Shown: one piece after another, positions 38,042 through 46,475 of the stretch
How positions within the stretch are numbered: position 1 is the first letter of the stretch
Layout of the letters: each line of letters opens with the position of its first letter
Assembly: GCF_000787375.1 (NCBI RefSeq)
Contig: NZ_JRJU01000001.1
Coordinates: 285,698-349,697 of the forward strand
DNA: 64,000 bases
Origin: Halalkalibacter okhensis
GTDB taxonomy: Bacteria > Bacillota > Bacilli > Bacillales > Bacillaceae_D
Direction of reading: 5' to 3'
Notes under the pieces: generated by a model
Told to the model about the DNA's origin: nothing
The model's input: the letters and a program-made list of their open reading frames with translations, nothing else
The model's database searches: none
Position numbers and translations under genes: made by a program

Positions 38042-38509
38042 GTGAAAAATGCTAGTATTGTACAAATGAATAACGACACACCACAACTTAATGGCATTAT
38101 AATGCAAGGAGAAACGGGACAATTTGTTTATGTTGAAGAAGTCTCTGAACTTAGTACAGCAAAACATTATGACATCTTGAGCGAAACGGGAACCATTCAT
38201 AACAAAGGGTTTGTTGTGATCAACAACATTCCAGTAAGTGAAGAAGGACGTCCTTCTTTTGAAGAACGTTTTCGTAATCGCGCTGGATTAGTAGATGGGG
38301 AGCCTGGATTCCAAGCAATCCGGATTTTACGTCCTGTTAGTGATGATACATACGCCATCATGACAATTTGGGATGATGAGGATTCATTCAAGAACTGGCA
38401 AACATCCAAATCGTATGAGAATGCACACAAGAAACGTGGAACACAGCAAGCATTACCTACTACCATTTTCCCACGTCCCTCATTTGTCACGACATTCAAA
38501 GTTGGTTAA
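38042..38509 (+). CDS. hmoB: Heme-degrading monooxygenase HmoB
   Basis: ABM-fold heme monooxygenase that opens heme to release iron. The C-terminal half (residues about 58-155) is the antibiotic-biosynthesis-monooxygenase fold: VINNIPVSEEGRPSFEERF, NRAGLVDGEPGF, RILRPVSDDTYAIMTIWDDE, YENAHKK and RPSFVTTF. These segments agree well with B. subtilis HmoB (YhgC). I choose GTG 38042, 8 nt after AGGAGG (38028-38033), giving 155 residues; a GTG at 38033 overlaps the Shine-Dalgarno. Located next to pbpF and hemEHY as in B. subtilis. Confidence 0.92.
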   Translation: MKNASIVQMNNDTPQLNGIIMQGETGQFVYVEEVSELSTAKHYDILSETGTIHNKGFVVINNIPVSEEGRPSFEERFRNRAGLVDGEPGFQAIRILRPVSDDTYAIMTIWDDEDSFKNWQTSKSYENAHKKRGTQQALPTTIFPRPSFVTTFKVG

Positions 38510-38512
38510 TAA

Positions 38513-38559
38513 AAAGCCCGCTGAAAAAGGTACGATTTTCACCTTTTTCAGCGGGCTTT
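38513..38559 (+). terminator. hmoB terminator
   Basis: AAAGCCCGCTGAAAAAGGT (38513-38531) pairs perfectly with ACCTTTTTCAGCGGGCTTT (38541-38559): a 19-bp stem beginning 4 bp after the stop codon. Confidence 0.85.
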
Positions 38560-38809
38560 AAGCAATGAGCGGAACCGTTGCTTTGTCTTAAGGCTGCTAC
38601 GAGTGGGTTTCATAGGTGCAAACTTGCTTTGCACCGGCAGCCGACTTTAGGAGGCTCATGTTTCTCGTAGCAGGCGCGCAACGTGTGGAGCCATTGCTAC
38701 TTCCTCGAATTTTGCTTTGGTACGATTTTTACCTTTTCAGCGGGCTTTAAACCAACAGGTGTAGCCGAGGAAGCTAAGCACCTCCCTGCGAAAATAACCT
38801 ATAAAAAAA
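38560..38809. repeat. Degenerate intergenic repeat region
   Basis: No gene seen between hmoB and liaR. The stretch contains an imperfect inverted repeat (GCTGCTACGAG near 38593 with CTCGTAGCAGGC near 38664, and GGTGCAAAC/TTTGCACC inside). A second right arm of the hmoB hairpin type lies at 38728-38750, and a degenerate fragment of the 7072-7190 element at 38756-38798. Confidence 0.65.
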
Positions 38810-38844
38810 GAAAACATGCAGCAAACTACTCCCTGCATGTTTTC
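38810..38844 (-). terminator. lia operon terminator
   Basis: GAAAACATGCAG (38810-38821) and CTGCATGTTTTC (38833-38844) form a 12-bp stem overlapping the liaR stop; TTTTTTTAT follows on the minus strand. Confidence 0.85.
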
Positions 38845-39476
38845 TACTTTACCAATCCAGACCGATGCGCATAAACAGCCATTTGAGTACGGTCTTCTAA
38901 CTCAAGCTTTTGTAAAATATGACTCACATGGGTTTTGACGGTTTTAATCCCAATGAAGAGAGTTTCTGCAATTTCTTGATTGCTTTTTCCCTCCCCAACA
39001 AGCTCAAGCACTTCTCTTTCTCGTGGAGTAAGTGAATCATGCAATGGTTTTTCTTTATTACCTCGCATGCGATTCATCATCTTATTTGTGACCTGTGCTT
39101 CCACAACGGACTTACCTTCTACTGCTCCACGGATCGCCTCAGCGATTTCGATTGCCGACGATGTCTTAAGTAAGTAACTGAATGCACCAGCTTCAATAAC
39201 CGGGTACACTTTCTCATCATCAATAAAGCTCGTAAGTACAATCACCTTGCAACTTGGTCGTTCCTTGATAATTTCTGCAGTAGCAGCAATCCCGTCCATC
39301 TCATCCATCACTAAGTCCATTAACACAACATCAGGTTGAAGCTCTAATGCTGCGTTAACTCCTTCCCTTCCATTACTTGCTTGCCCTATAACTTTTATAT
39401 CTGGTAACGTAGATAAGTATGCTGATAAACCCATTCGTACCATTTCATGATCATCCACTAACAAGACTTGAATCAT
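38844..39476 (-). CDS. liaR: Cell-envelope stress response regulator LiaR
   Basis: NarL/LuxR-type response regulator, 210 residues. Receiver domain with DDHEMVR, phospho-acceptor in DVVLMDLVMDEMDG (Asp near 54), Thr in VLTSF and Lys in YLLKTSS; C-terminal HTH LTPREREVLELVGEGKSNQEIA (near 143) and KTVKTHVSHILQKL. ATG 39476 has GGAAGGGTGAG upstream; the longer frame (39497) would overlap liaS. It follows liaF and liaS as in the LiaFSR/VraTSR module. Probable activator of the liaI promoter. Confidence 0.93.
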   Translation of the reverse strand: MIQVLLVDDHEMVRMGLSAYLSTLPDIKVIGQASNGREGVNAALELQPDVVLMDLVMDEMDGIAATAEIIKERPSCKVIVLTSFIDDEKVYPVIEAGAFSYLLKTSSAIEIAEAIRGAVEGKSVVEAQVTNKMMNRMRGNKEKPLHDSLTPREREVLELVGEGKSNQEIAETLFIGIKTVKTHVSHILQKLELEDRTQMAVYAHRSGLVK

Positions 39477-39477
39477 T

Positions 39478-40527
39478 TCACTCACCCTTCCATGCAATGG
39501 GGATATTTACTTCAATTTGTGTTCCTTTATTGGAAACTGAAACAATCTGAAGCGTACCGCCGATTTCAGTCATCCTTTCTTTCATCGTATGTAAGCCATA
39601 AGAGTTTTTCTGGACATTTTTCACGTCAAACCCAACACCATTATCGATAAGCTTTATTTTTAGATCTTGATTCGTTTGCCTAAGCTGGAGCTCTAGTTGT
39701 GTTGCTTTGGCATGCCGCAAAACATTCGAGATGGCTTCTTGTACCATTCGAAAAATTTGATCTTCTATTCCTTTTGGGATCATCATATTCTCTTCAATCG
39801 TTACCGTGACATCCATCCCATACTTATCTTGCATCTCATTAAATAATTGGTGAATACCATCCTTTAAACTTTTTCCTTCCAAATGTGCAGGTCTTAGGTG
39901 AAGAAGCAATGCGCGCATTTCGGCTTGAGCCGTATTTGCCATTTTTTCAACCATCTTTACTTGTTCCACACTTGGATCAGATGTCTGTATCATTGTTTGT
40001 TTTATGGCGGCCGTCATCATAGAAATCGCAAACAGCTGTTGACTCACCGCATCATGCAAATCTCTTGCTAAACGCTGACGCTCTTCTGATACCGCTGCTT
40101 TTTTGACTGTCTCCTGCATCGCAGCGCGTTCGCTAGATAAACGCTGCAAGGAGGCAACTTGCTCTTCAAAGTTTTGAGCCATTCCATTTAATCGCTTGGC
40201 AAGCTCGGCTATTTCATCTGCCCCTTCGACTTCCACCCTATGAGTAAATGTTCCTCGCTCAAACCTAAGTGCGCCATGTCCTAATTGATCAATTCTTTTC
40301 CTGATTGGATCTGCTTGAATATAACCGCCGATCATTCCGGTAATGACAATAACAATGAGTACCCAAAAAAAGAGCGGCATCCCCATCAGTTGACGATCAA
40401 ATACTAAAAGTAAGCCACGAGATTCGTCATAGGTCATAAGAAAGAGCAAAAGAAAGGCCAAAATAAAAGTTACAATGATACTATGGCGGATAAATTGCCA
40501 ACGAATGCTTACTAAACGTTTTCTCAT
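39478..40527 (-). CDS. liaS: Sensor histidine kinase LiaS
   Basis: Intramembrane-sensing kinase with two membrane helices near the N-terminus (about 15-33 and 47-68) and a very short extracytoplasmic loop, then HAMP (about 69-120), the HisKA_3 motif ERQRLARDLHDAVSQQLFA (His about residue 157) and a HATPase_c domain (NVLRHAKAT, LIDNGVGFD, YGLHTMKERM). Length 349 is close to B. subtilis LiaS. Coupled to liaF by a 4-bp overlap. Confidence 0.95.
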   Translation of the reverse strand: MRKRLVSIRWQFIRHSIIVTFILAFLLLFLMTYDESRGLLLVFDRQLMGMPLFFWVLIVIVITGMIGGYIQADPIRKRIDQLGHGALRFERGTFTHRVEVEGADEIAELAKRLNGMAQNFEEQVASLQRLSSERAAMQETVKKAAVSEERQRLARDLHDAVSQQLFAISMMTAAIKQTMIQTSDPSVEQVKMVEKMANTAQAEMRALLLHLRPAHLEGKSLKDGIHQLFNEMQDKYGMDVTVTIEENMMIPKGIEDQIFRMVQEAISNVLRHAKATQLELQLRQTNQDLKIKLIDNGVGFDVKNVQKNSYGLHTMKERMTEIGGTLQIVSVSNKGTQIEVNIPIAWKGE

Positions 40528-41315
40528 ATCGCCCTCACCTTCACGTCGCCAATGAAAGTAGATAAGATAAGCTTGACTCGTCTCGGTGCTTGTTTATAAT
40601 CTTTTGATGCGATACTAAGTTGTTGATTAATTCCTCCATGGCTTTCATGGAAAAGAGAAACTTCTCCAATGATAGAAGAAGCTTGGATAGAAACGGCTAA
40701 ATCCTCGGGTACATAAAAGTCAACTTCGCCTATTAATGCTTGAACAACAATTACCGTTTCACCTTCAGGAATAATAGCCCTTGATAAATCAATTCGAACT
40801 TCTCCGATGCCATTCCAAATGGTTAAGTCATTTAATTCAAACGCTTCTCCTAAATAGTGAACTTCTCCAATTAAGCTCTTTCTCATTGTCGGTGTGAAGA
40901 CCGTCCTGTTATCTTTTGTCCGTTTTGGTTCATCTTCCACTTGAGTTTTTTCATTGAATTTATGGAGCTTTCTCTCTGCTTTTCTTAACTTTTTTTCGAG
41001 TTTATCGTGCACCTTCTCGCTATCATCTTTTTCTTTACTAGGCGAGCGGACTAAACGAATGCCAAAATAAAGTGCTGCAATCGCGATAAGCAGCCCCATA
41101 AAATTCATTCCTAATAATTGATCAAAAACAATGCTAGCACTAATAACAAAAAAGACGAGACTAATGAAATTATGGTTTCTTTTATAAAAGAACAGACCCA
41201 TTACAAAGAAAATGAGCGGAGCAATGAAGTTTCCTATTGATAGATTCATCGTGTTAACCAAAATATTGAAACCAATGATGACAAAGATAAGTCCAAATAA
41301 CGTTTGCTTCTTCAT
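40524..41315 (-). CDS. liaF: LiaF membrane inhibitor of LiaRS
   Basis: Negative regulator of LiaS. The first 85 residues contain about four hydrophobic segments; a charged coiled-coil-like linker follows (EKKLRKAERKLHKFNEK, near 106), then a C-terminal cell-wall-active antibiotics response domain of repeated beta motifs, with IGEVHYLG, IGEVRIDLS, IGEVDFYV, IGEVSLFH and IGDVKVRA. Length 263. Translationally coupled to liaS. Confidence 0.93.
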   Translation of the reverse strand: MKKQTLFGLIFVIIGFNILVNTMNLSIGNFIAPLIFFVMGLFFYKRNHNFISLVFFVISASIVFDQLLGMNFMGLLIAIAALYFGIRLVRSPSKEKDDSEKVHDKLEKKLRKAERKLHKFNEKTQVEDEPKRTKDNRTVFTPTMRKSLIGEVHYLGEAFELNDLTIWNGIGEVRIDLSRAIIPEGETVIVVQALIGEVDFYVPEDLAVSIQASSIIGEVSLFHESHGGINQQLSIASKDYKQAPRRVKLILSTFIGDVKVRAI

Positions 41316-41346
41316 GCTCCATCTCCTTTCATTTAGTGCTCATGAA

Positions 41347-41496
41347 TTAAAATATCTCTAAGTCGTTAAACATGTTGATTGGATGCAATCCATTCCCTAT
41401 TACTCCAGTATAGAAGCTTGAAAACGGAGAGGAAAGGATCGTGATTAAGAGGATTAAACCTATTACGATTAATATCATCCCTACTATCACCTTCAT
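41347..41496 (-). CDS. 49-residue membrane protein in the lia operon
   Basis: Small ORF with a strong AAGGAGGGGG ribosome site 3-8 nt before ATG 41496. The product has one hydrophobic helix (MKVIVGMILIVIGLILLITI) and a short polar tail ending NMFNDLEIF. It lies in the 330-bp gap between liaH and liaF, the place of liaG in B. subtilis, but liaG encodes a much larger protein. I do not recognise it. The start signal and operon position make it likely to be real. Confidence 0.6.
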   Translation of the reverse strand: MKVIVGMILIVIGLILLITILSSPFSSFYTGVIGNGLHPINMFNDLEIF

Positions 41497-41647
41497 ATTC
41501 CCCCTCCTTGCATTCATTTACACATTATAACTATATAAGACTTTTTGTTATTCGCCTAGAATATTTTAGAAATATTTTATGGGAGCAGGTGAAGCATGAA
41601 ACAACTCCTCCTCCGACATTAGTCGTACTTGTTCAATCAAGTACCTC

Positions 41648-42229
41648 CTACAGTTGTTCTCTTAACTTATTCATTTCTATCTCAATCTCACTCTCTTTTT
41701 CCCACTCAGGTTCTATTAGATTTAAGTCACTCCAATTTTTAGATTCTTCTGTTTCAGTTCCTTTTTCATTTGATTTCATTTTTTCACTTTCTTTTACTGC
41801 TTGAACTCGTACAATTAACTCCATCTGTTTCTCCTGTAATTGACTGTATTTTGTTTGGAGTTGTTCAAGCTTAGAGGTTTTTTCACGAATGGATTCCTCA
41901 TGTTGTGCTAACATTTCTTCAAATTGATTCATTTGCTTCCATACTTCTTTTTTGTTGAACAATATTTTCCGTGCGAGCTCCTCATCATCTGCTTTCAAAG
42001 CAATGCGAGCTTGTTCTTCTCGCTTTTGGAACAATTCACGCGCTAATGTTAAATCATGCTCTAATGTTTTTTTTCGTACTACCTCTTTTTTTACCTCTTG
42101 TTCGGCTTGTTCCACTTGTTCCTTCACATCTCGGATATACTGCTTGACCATAATAGCAGGTTCCTCTATTCGTTCTAATCCTTCATTTATATACGCTTTA
42201 ATTAATTGATTAATTCGTGTTCCTAGCAT
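41648..42229 (-). CDS. liaH: LiaH-like phage-shock protein (PspA/IM30 family)
   Basis: Almost entirely helical, coiled-coil protein of 193 residues, with the PspA-like start LGTRINQLIKAYINEGLERIEEPAIMVKQYIRDVKEQ (in pieces: TRINQLIKAY, ERIEEP, QYIRDV). It is shorter than B. subtilis LiaH (about 225 residues), mainly at the acidic C-terminus (EIEIEMNKLREQL). The expected role is a peripheral membrane oligomer protecting against envelope damage. It follows the LiaI-like gene by 21 bp. Confidence 0.85.
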   Translation of the reverse strand: MLGTRINQLIKAYINEGLERIEEPAIMVKQYIRDVKEQVEQAEQEVKKEVVRKKTLEHDLTLARELFQKREEQARIALKADDEELARKILFNKKEVWKQMNQFEEMLAQHEESIREKTSKLEQLQTKYSQLQEKQMELIVRVQAVKESEKMKSNEKGTETEESKNWSDLNLIEPEWEKESEIEIEMNKLREQL

Positions 42230-42250
42230 GTTATTGTCCTCCTTCTTTCA

Positions 42251-42625
42251 TTAGCTTCGAAAATTCTTTATCGATTGTATCGAATGAGCTTTTGTTTTTT
42301 CTTTGACATCCTCATGATCGTCACTAACACTTTCCTTTGTTTTCATAAGCTTGTAGCCACCATAAACTAAGAAAGCACCAATCAACAGACTAACAATTCC
42401 GCCAAGCCCCCCAAGTAACATTAAAGCACCAAATGTCACTAAAATAATACTTGAAAAAGACCACTGTCCCTTGTCTTGCCATTTGGAATAACCCCAGTAG
42501 AGAAGAGCTCCACCAACCAGTAGGCCAATTATTCCTCCTATATTCACACCAATCATTCCAAGAAGAATATTAAGACCTATAAAAATTAGGAGTATTCCAC
42601 CAAAGAATTTACTTGAACGTTTCAT
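42251..42625 (-). CDS. liaI: LiaI-like membrane protein
   Basis: 124-residue protein with four hydrophobic segments in two repeated pairs, each with a GGxxG turn (GVNIGGIIGLLVGGALLYWGYSKW; LMLLGGLGGIVSLLIGAFLVYGGYKLM, shown in pieces in the family as LiaI/DUF5668-like). The C-terminal tail is charged. LiaI is the membrane anchor of LiaH. First gene of the operon; a probable LiaR box lies 88 bp upstream. Confidence 0.8.
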   Translation of the reverse strand: MKRSSKFFGGILLIFIGLNILLGMIGVNIGGIIGLLVGGALLYWGYSKWQDKGQWSFSSIILVTFGALMLLGGLGGIVSLLIGAFLVYGGYKLMKTKESVSDDHEDVKEKTKAHSIQSIKNFRS

Positions 42626-42712
42626 TTCATTTCCTCCTTTTCTTAACTACTTTTATTGTAGGGAAAAAAAGAGATCTTGAAGCCAACCTGTAGAATGGTT
42701 TCATCTCCGCCT

Positions 42713-42726
42713 TAAGACTGATCTTA
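42713..42726 (-). promoter_or_regulatory. Candidate LiaR operator upstream of liaI
   Basis: TAAGA-ctga-TCTTA inverted repeat with 4-bp spacing; on the minus strand it reads TAAGATCAGTCTTAAGG. It lies upstream of the LiaI-like gene in the divergent region shared with ccdA. The AGTCTTA core resembles what I recall of LiaR boxes (CCGGTCTTA); the match is partial. Confidence 0.4.
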
Positions 42727-42886
42727 CTACTTTGTGAACGTTTTTGAATTGGGCATTATCCTTGTAAAGAATCAGCTATAATAAAGACAAGTTAAAAAAT
42801 TGATTCATATATCTGGAATGGACTAGAATAGAAATGTAGTATCGACATGTTTTTTAGATTTATTTTACTTTAAGGATGTGTTTGGA

Positions 42887-43612
42887 ATGGCTGAAGTTTC
42901 GATTTGGCTCGCCTTTTTAGCGGGGGTGATTTCCTTTTTGTCCCCTTGCGTTTTCCCGTTAGTACCAGCTTATTTGGCTCAATTAACAGGAAGCAATATT
43001 TCTGATAATCAAATAAACGCTGATCGTAAATTAATTTTATCAAGAAGCATTGGCTTCATATTCGGTTTCACAATCGTTTTTCTCCTACTAGGTCTTTCTT
43101 CCACATTTATTGGTCAAGCTTTCTTAGGAAATAGACAGCTTTTCGAACAGATTGGTGGGATCATCATCGCTGTTTTTGGCTTACAAATGATGGGTGTGAT
43201 CTCGATCCGAATGCTTTTAAGTGAAAAAAAGCTATCAGTTAAACCGAAAAAGACGGCAAGTTTTGCTAATTCTGTTCTGCTTGGATTTTTATTTGGGACG
43301 GGTTGGTCCCCTTGTATCGGACTTGTCCTTTCGTCGATTCTCTTTATGGCTAGCCAAGCAGACACGATGTGGGCAGGCGTATTTATGTTATTTATTTATT
43401 CAATCGGTTTAGGGATTCCATTCCTTTTAGTAGCCCTTCTTTGGTCCCGTTCCTTAAATAAAGTCCGGGTATTGAATAAGTGGCTTCCTACCATTCAGAA
43501 AGTAAGTGGTGGAATTATGGTCATTTTAGGGATCTTGCTATTTACAGGCCAATTTGCTGTGATCTCTGCTTATTTAAATCGCATCTCTCAATCCCTACCA
43601 TTTACGATTTAA
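42887..43612 (+). CDS. ccdA: Cytochrome c biogenesis protein CcdA
   Basis: Six-helix membrane thiol-disulfide conduit that passes electrons to ResA-type thioredoxins for cytochrome c maturation and endospore functions. The paired cysteines are in SPCVFPLVPAYLAQL (near residue 20) and GWSPCIGLVLSS (near 143). ATG 42887 lies 10 nt after AAGGA and gives 241 residues, close to the 235 of B. subtilis. The frame could open at GTG 42878, but the ribosome site would then be too near. Monocistronic, divergent from the lia operon. Confidence 0.95.
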   Translation: MAEVSIWLAFLAGVISFLSPCVFPLVPAYLAQLTGSNISDNQINADRKLILSRSIGFIFGFTIVFLLLGLSSTFIGQAFLGNRQLFEQIGGIIIAVFGLQMMGVISIRMLLSEKKLSVKPKKTASFANSVLLGFLFGTGWSPCIGLVLSSILFMASQADTMWAGVFMLFIYSIGLGIPFLLVALLWSRSLNKVRVLNKWLPTIQKVSGGIMVILGILLFTGQFAVISAYLNRISQSLPFTI

Positions 43613-43626
43613 CCTAAAATAAAAAA

Positions 43627-43654
43627 CGAGGTTGACTAAGATTAGTCAGCCTCG
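43627..43654. terminator. Terminator between ccdA and ecsC
   Basis: CGAGGTTGACTAA / TTAGTCAGCCTCG-type stem (one G-T pair) flanked by A and T runs, between convergent genes. Confidence 0.9.
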
Positions 43655-43660
43655 TTTTTT

Positions 43661-44395
43661 TTATTCCGGTAATGACGACAACCACCTTATGCGGTATCCA
43701 TTCATTGCGGTTTCTCCTAACAGGTCAAGAAAACGATAATTAGCAGCTGCTCCCACCACCGCACCAAACCCCGGGATCAGTTGAAGCATTTTGGGTAAAT
43801 CAATGTAATCACGATAATCAAGCTGAAACGACTTCCAATCAAACGTAGCTAAATACTCATCTTTTTCTGGGAGTTTTTCCTTTTCCTTTTCCCATTCTTC
43901 TAATTGTATGATTAAATCTGGTCGTTTTTCTTCCCTAGCATACGTTAATTGAAAAAGATACAAAACAAACAATCGCTCTTTATAATCTCGCACATCATAA
44001 CCATAGGCAGAAGCAACGTCAAATAAAAACTTCATTTTTATACTTAAGAGTAAAGGAAAATCAGCCATCCCAAGTAAGATTCCTCCTGCCCCTGTTCCAG
44101 CTCCTTCTAAGGCAGCCGTACGCTTATACGTTTTTATTATTTGATGGACCTTTTCCTCTCTTTGCTCTAAGCTCAATGCGACTTCAGGCTGTTTTTTTGT
44201 TGTATATTCAGATCCTACTAGCGTTGCGTGGACCATATTTTTTATACTTGCTGTTACAACAGAGTGAACCTTTTCAGGAATGAGATTGTTCATCTTAGAT
44301 TGCAACCCTTTTGTATATCGTCCCATCATTGAAGGTCGTTTCTGCAACTTTCGCTTCCATCTTTTTAACTCGTCTTCAATCTCCTTTTCATACAT
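43661..44395 (-). CDS. ecsC: EcsC family protein
   Basis: Member of the EcsC family encoded with the EcsAB transporter. 244 residues; a glycine-rich amphipathic middle (ALEGAGTGAGGILLGMADFPLLLSIKMKFLFDVASAYGYD, in pieces near 92-130) and a C-terminal PGFGAVVGAAANYRFLDLLGETAMN motif typical of the family. Biochemical role unknown. ATG 44395 follows AAAAGGAGAG; an ATG seven codons upstream precedes that ribosome site. Confidence 0.88.
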   Translation of the reverse strand: MYEKEIEDELKRWKRKLQKRPSMMGRYTKGLQSKMNNLIPEKVHSVVTASIKNMVHATLVGSEYTTKKQPEVALSLEQREEKVHQIIKTYKRTAALEGAGTGAGGILLGMADFPLLLSIKMKFLFDVASAYGYDVRDYKERLFVLYLFQLTYAREEKRPDLIIQLEEWEKEKEKLPEKDEYLATFDWKSFQLDYRDYIDLPKMLQLIPGFGAVVGAAANYRFLDLLGETAMNGYRIRWLSSLPE

Positions 44396-44421
44396 ATCCC
44401 TCTCTCCTTTTAACATGATGA

Positions 44422-45636
44422 CTATTGTTTTCTTCTTTTATGAATTAGTCTATGACTGCCAACATAGCTATATACCCCACCCAAAATAAGGGCACCCCCA
44501 GCAACCAAGAGAGAAGACGAAGCTAGCAATACTCCTAATAGAACAGAGGTCATAATCAATAGCAATCTGAAGGATAATTGTGTCAGAGCTCCTGTTTTTT
44601 CCGTATCTTCTACAGGATACAAATCAACCCACATATTCGTATCATAATGATACCAAAGGGTAGATAGTTGAGTTGTGACCATATGCATAAATAGGAGAAG
44701 AACGACAACTTGAAGCCATCCTGTAGGGAGAGCAAGAAGAATAACGGCTGCTATTAGAACAAGCCTTACATAAATGCCAAGATAGTCGTTCGCCCGAATA
44801 AAGGATTTCACAAATAAATAGTGATAGACTGATTTTTTAGAATCGATAAGAATAGGCATAAACCCCTTCAAGTATGTCCTTGGCCTCACTTTATTTCGCA
44901 ATTGCGGAACATCTGTAAATGCATTCGCAATTCGGTAAAAGAAGAACAACATTTCTTGCTCCACTTCAATTAAATGATCCCACTTAATCGAAAGTTTCTT
45001 AGCTAGTTTCTGATAATACATCACATAAAGGCCTGCCATGATTACGAATATAGCTAGAACAAATAACAGGCTAGCTCCGGAAAAAAGCAAATAAGTGAAA
45101 ACAAGATTTATGATCCCGCGCAATAGAAAATGAGAACGTCTATCTGACTCACTTTGAAAACGTTGCTCCTCAAAACTAGCTATTATATTCCAACCTTTTG
45201 CTGCAATTAAAAGAACGAACACTAGCAACAAGCTGCCAGCCTCAGCAGCTAAATACTCCGAAAATAACGGAGAAAGAACAACTAAGGCTAGGAGGATGAT
45301 TCCACTTTGCAGCCCAATGCTGTACCATTTAGATGCTTGAAAATAAGCGCCGAGTTTTGATTCGTATGGCAAAAGAAAAACGACATCCGCTGGTTTCACA
45401 AACGTTCGAACACCACTTCTTGTTAGCAAATGGGCAAACACCGCAACAAACACCCAAACCGCGGGAAATGATTGTGGCAACCAATCGAGAAACACACTAT
45501 AATAGTAGCTCCCTATAATGATCAGCACATAGACCGTAAACAAAAAACCACTGTTCCCGATTAAACGCAAATAGCGTATCGCCATATTCCAATAGGCATT
45601 AACTCGCTCTTTCCATAACGTCATTCCATCATTCAT
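44422..45636 (-). CDS. ecsB: ABC transporter permease EcsB
   Basis: Polytopic membrane subunit (404 residues, about 8-10 hydrophobic segments) of the Ecs ABC exporter. In B. subtilis this affects secretion, processing of regulated membrane peptides and competence. The Arg-rich segment RNKVRPRTYLKGFMPILIDSKKS (near residue 230) lies in a cytoplasmic loop. Start overlaps the ecsA stop by 4 bp. Confidence 0.92.
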   Translation of the reverse strand: MNDGMTLWKERVNAYWNMAIRYLRLIGNSGFLFTVYVLIIIGSYYYSVFLDWLPQSFPAVWVFVAVFAHLLTRSGVRTFVKPADVVFLLPYESKLGAYFQASKWYSIGLQSGIILLALVVLSPLFSEYLAAEAGSLLLVFVLLIAAKGWNIIASFEEQRFQSESDRRSHFLLRGIINLVFTYLLFSGASLLFVLAIFVIMAGLYVMYYQKLAKKLSIKWDHLIEVEQEMLFFFYRIANAFTDVPQLRNKVRPRTYLKGFMPILIDSKKSVYHYLFVKSFIRANDYLGIYVRLVLIAAVILLALPTGWLQVVVLLLFMHMVTTQLSTLWYHYDTNMWVDLYPVEDTEKTGALTQLSFRLLLIMTSVLLGVLLASSSLLVAGGALILGGVYSYVGSHRLIHKRRKQ

Positions 45637-46373
45637 ACGAGTTCTTCCTTTGTCATTTCAATATAAATTTCATCCAAGGTTGCTTGAGGAAGCTGCAATT
45701 GGTGACGCATTTCATCTAGAGTCCCTTCTAGCACAACCTTCCCTTGATGCAAGATGACAAAGCGATCACAGTAACGTTCAGCTGTTGCCAATATATGCGT
45801 CGACATTAAAACAGCTGCTCCCCTCTTTTTCATATCACTTAACAACGTTAAAAACGATTGAATCCCAATTGGGTCTAGTCCAACAATTGGTTCATCGACA
45901 ATGTAGACAGGAGGTTCGATTAAGAATGCACTCATAATCATGACTTTTTGACGCATTCCTTTAGAGAAATGACTCGGGTACCACTTTTTCATTTTCCCCA
46001 TTCGAAACTCAGTAAGCAGCTTTTCTGCTCTCTCTTCAAATACATCTTTCTTAAGTCCATAAGCTAGCGCCGTCAGCTCTAAGTGCTCCCACAACGTTAA
46101 CTCATCGTATAGAATGGGTGTTTCAGGAATATAGGCATACGAGCGCCGATATTCATTAACATCATCTTGAAACGTTCTTCCTTCAATCGTTACTTGTCCT
46201 TTTTCTGGTTGGAGTAATCCTAATATATGTTTAATCGTTGTACTCTTCCCTGCCCCGTTCAGTCCAATTAGTCCAACAATCTCTGAATGATTGACATGAA
46301 ATTGAACATTATGTAAGACAGGCTTCTTCGGATGGTATCCACCCGTTATTCCTTCTATTTTTAAAACTGACAT
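45633..46373 (-). CDS. ecsA: ABC transporter ATPase EcsA
   Basis: ATPase of the Ecs transporter, 246 residues from ATG 46373 (9 nt after GGAG; a TTG three codons upstream overlaps that signal). Walker A GLNGAGKSTTIKHIL (near 36), the Q-loop YIPETPILYDEL, signature FSKGMRQKVMIMSAFL (near 132, a KGMRQ variant of LSGGQ usual for this family), Walker B VYIVDEPIVGLDP. Divergent from hit, as in B. subtilis. Confidence 0.95.
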   Translation of the reverse strand: MSVLKIEGITGGYHPKKPVLHNVQFHVNHSEIVGLIGLNGAGKSTTIKHILGLLQPEKGQVTIEGRTFQDDVNEYRRSYAYIPETPILYDELTLWEHLELTALAYGLKKDVFEERAEKLLTEFRMGKMKKWYPSHFSKGMRQKVMIMSAFLIEPPVYIVDEPIVGLDPIGIQSFLTLLSDMKKRGAAVLMSTHILATAERYCDRFVILHQGKVVLEGTLDEMRHQLQLPQATLDEIYIEMTKEELV

Positions 46374-46475
46374 AGTTAACAACTCCTTTGCCTCCTTATC
46401 TTACCAAAAGTCCAGAATAGTTCTCTAGTGTAATGACAAAGGCTTGCTTTCTTCGACACACTTTTTTCAAATTTA

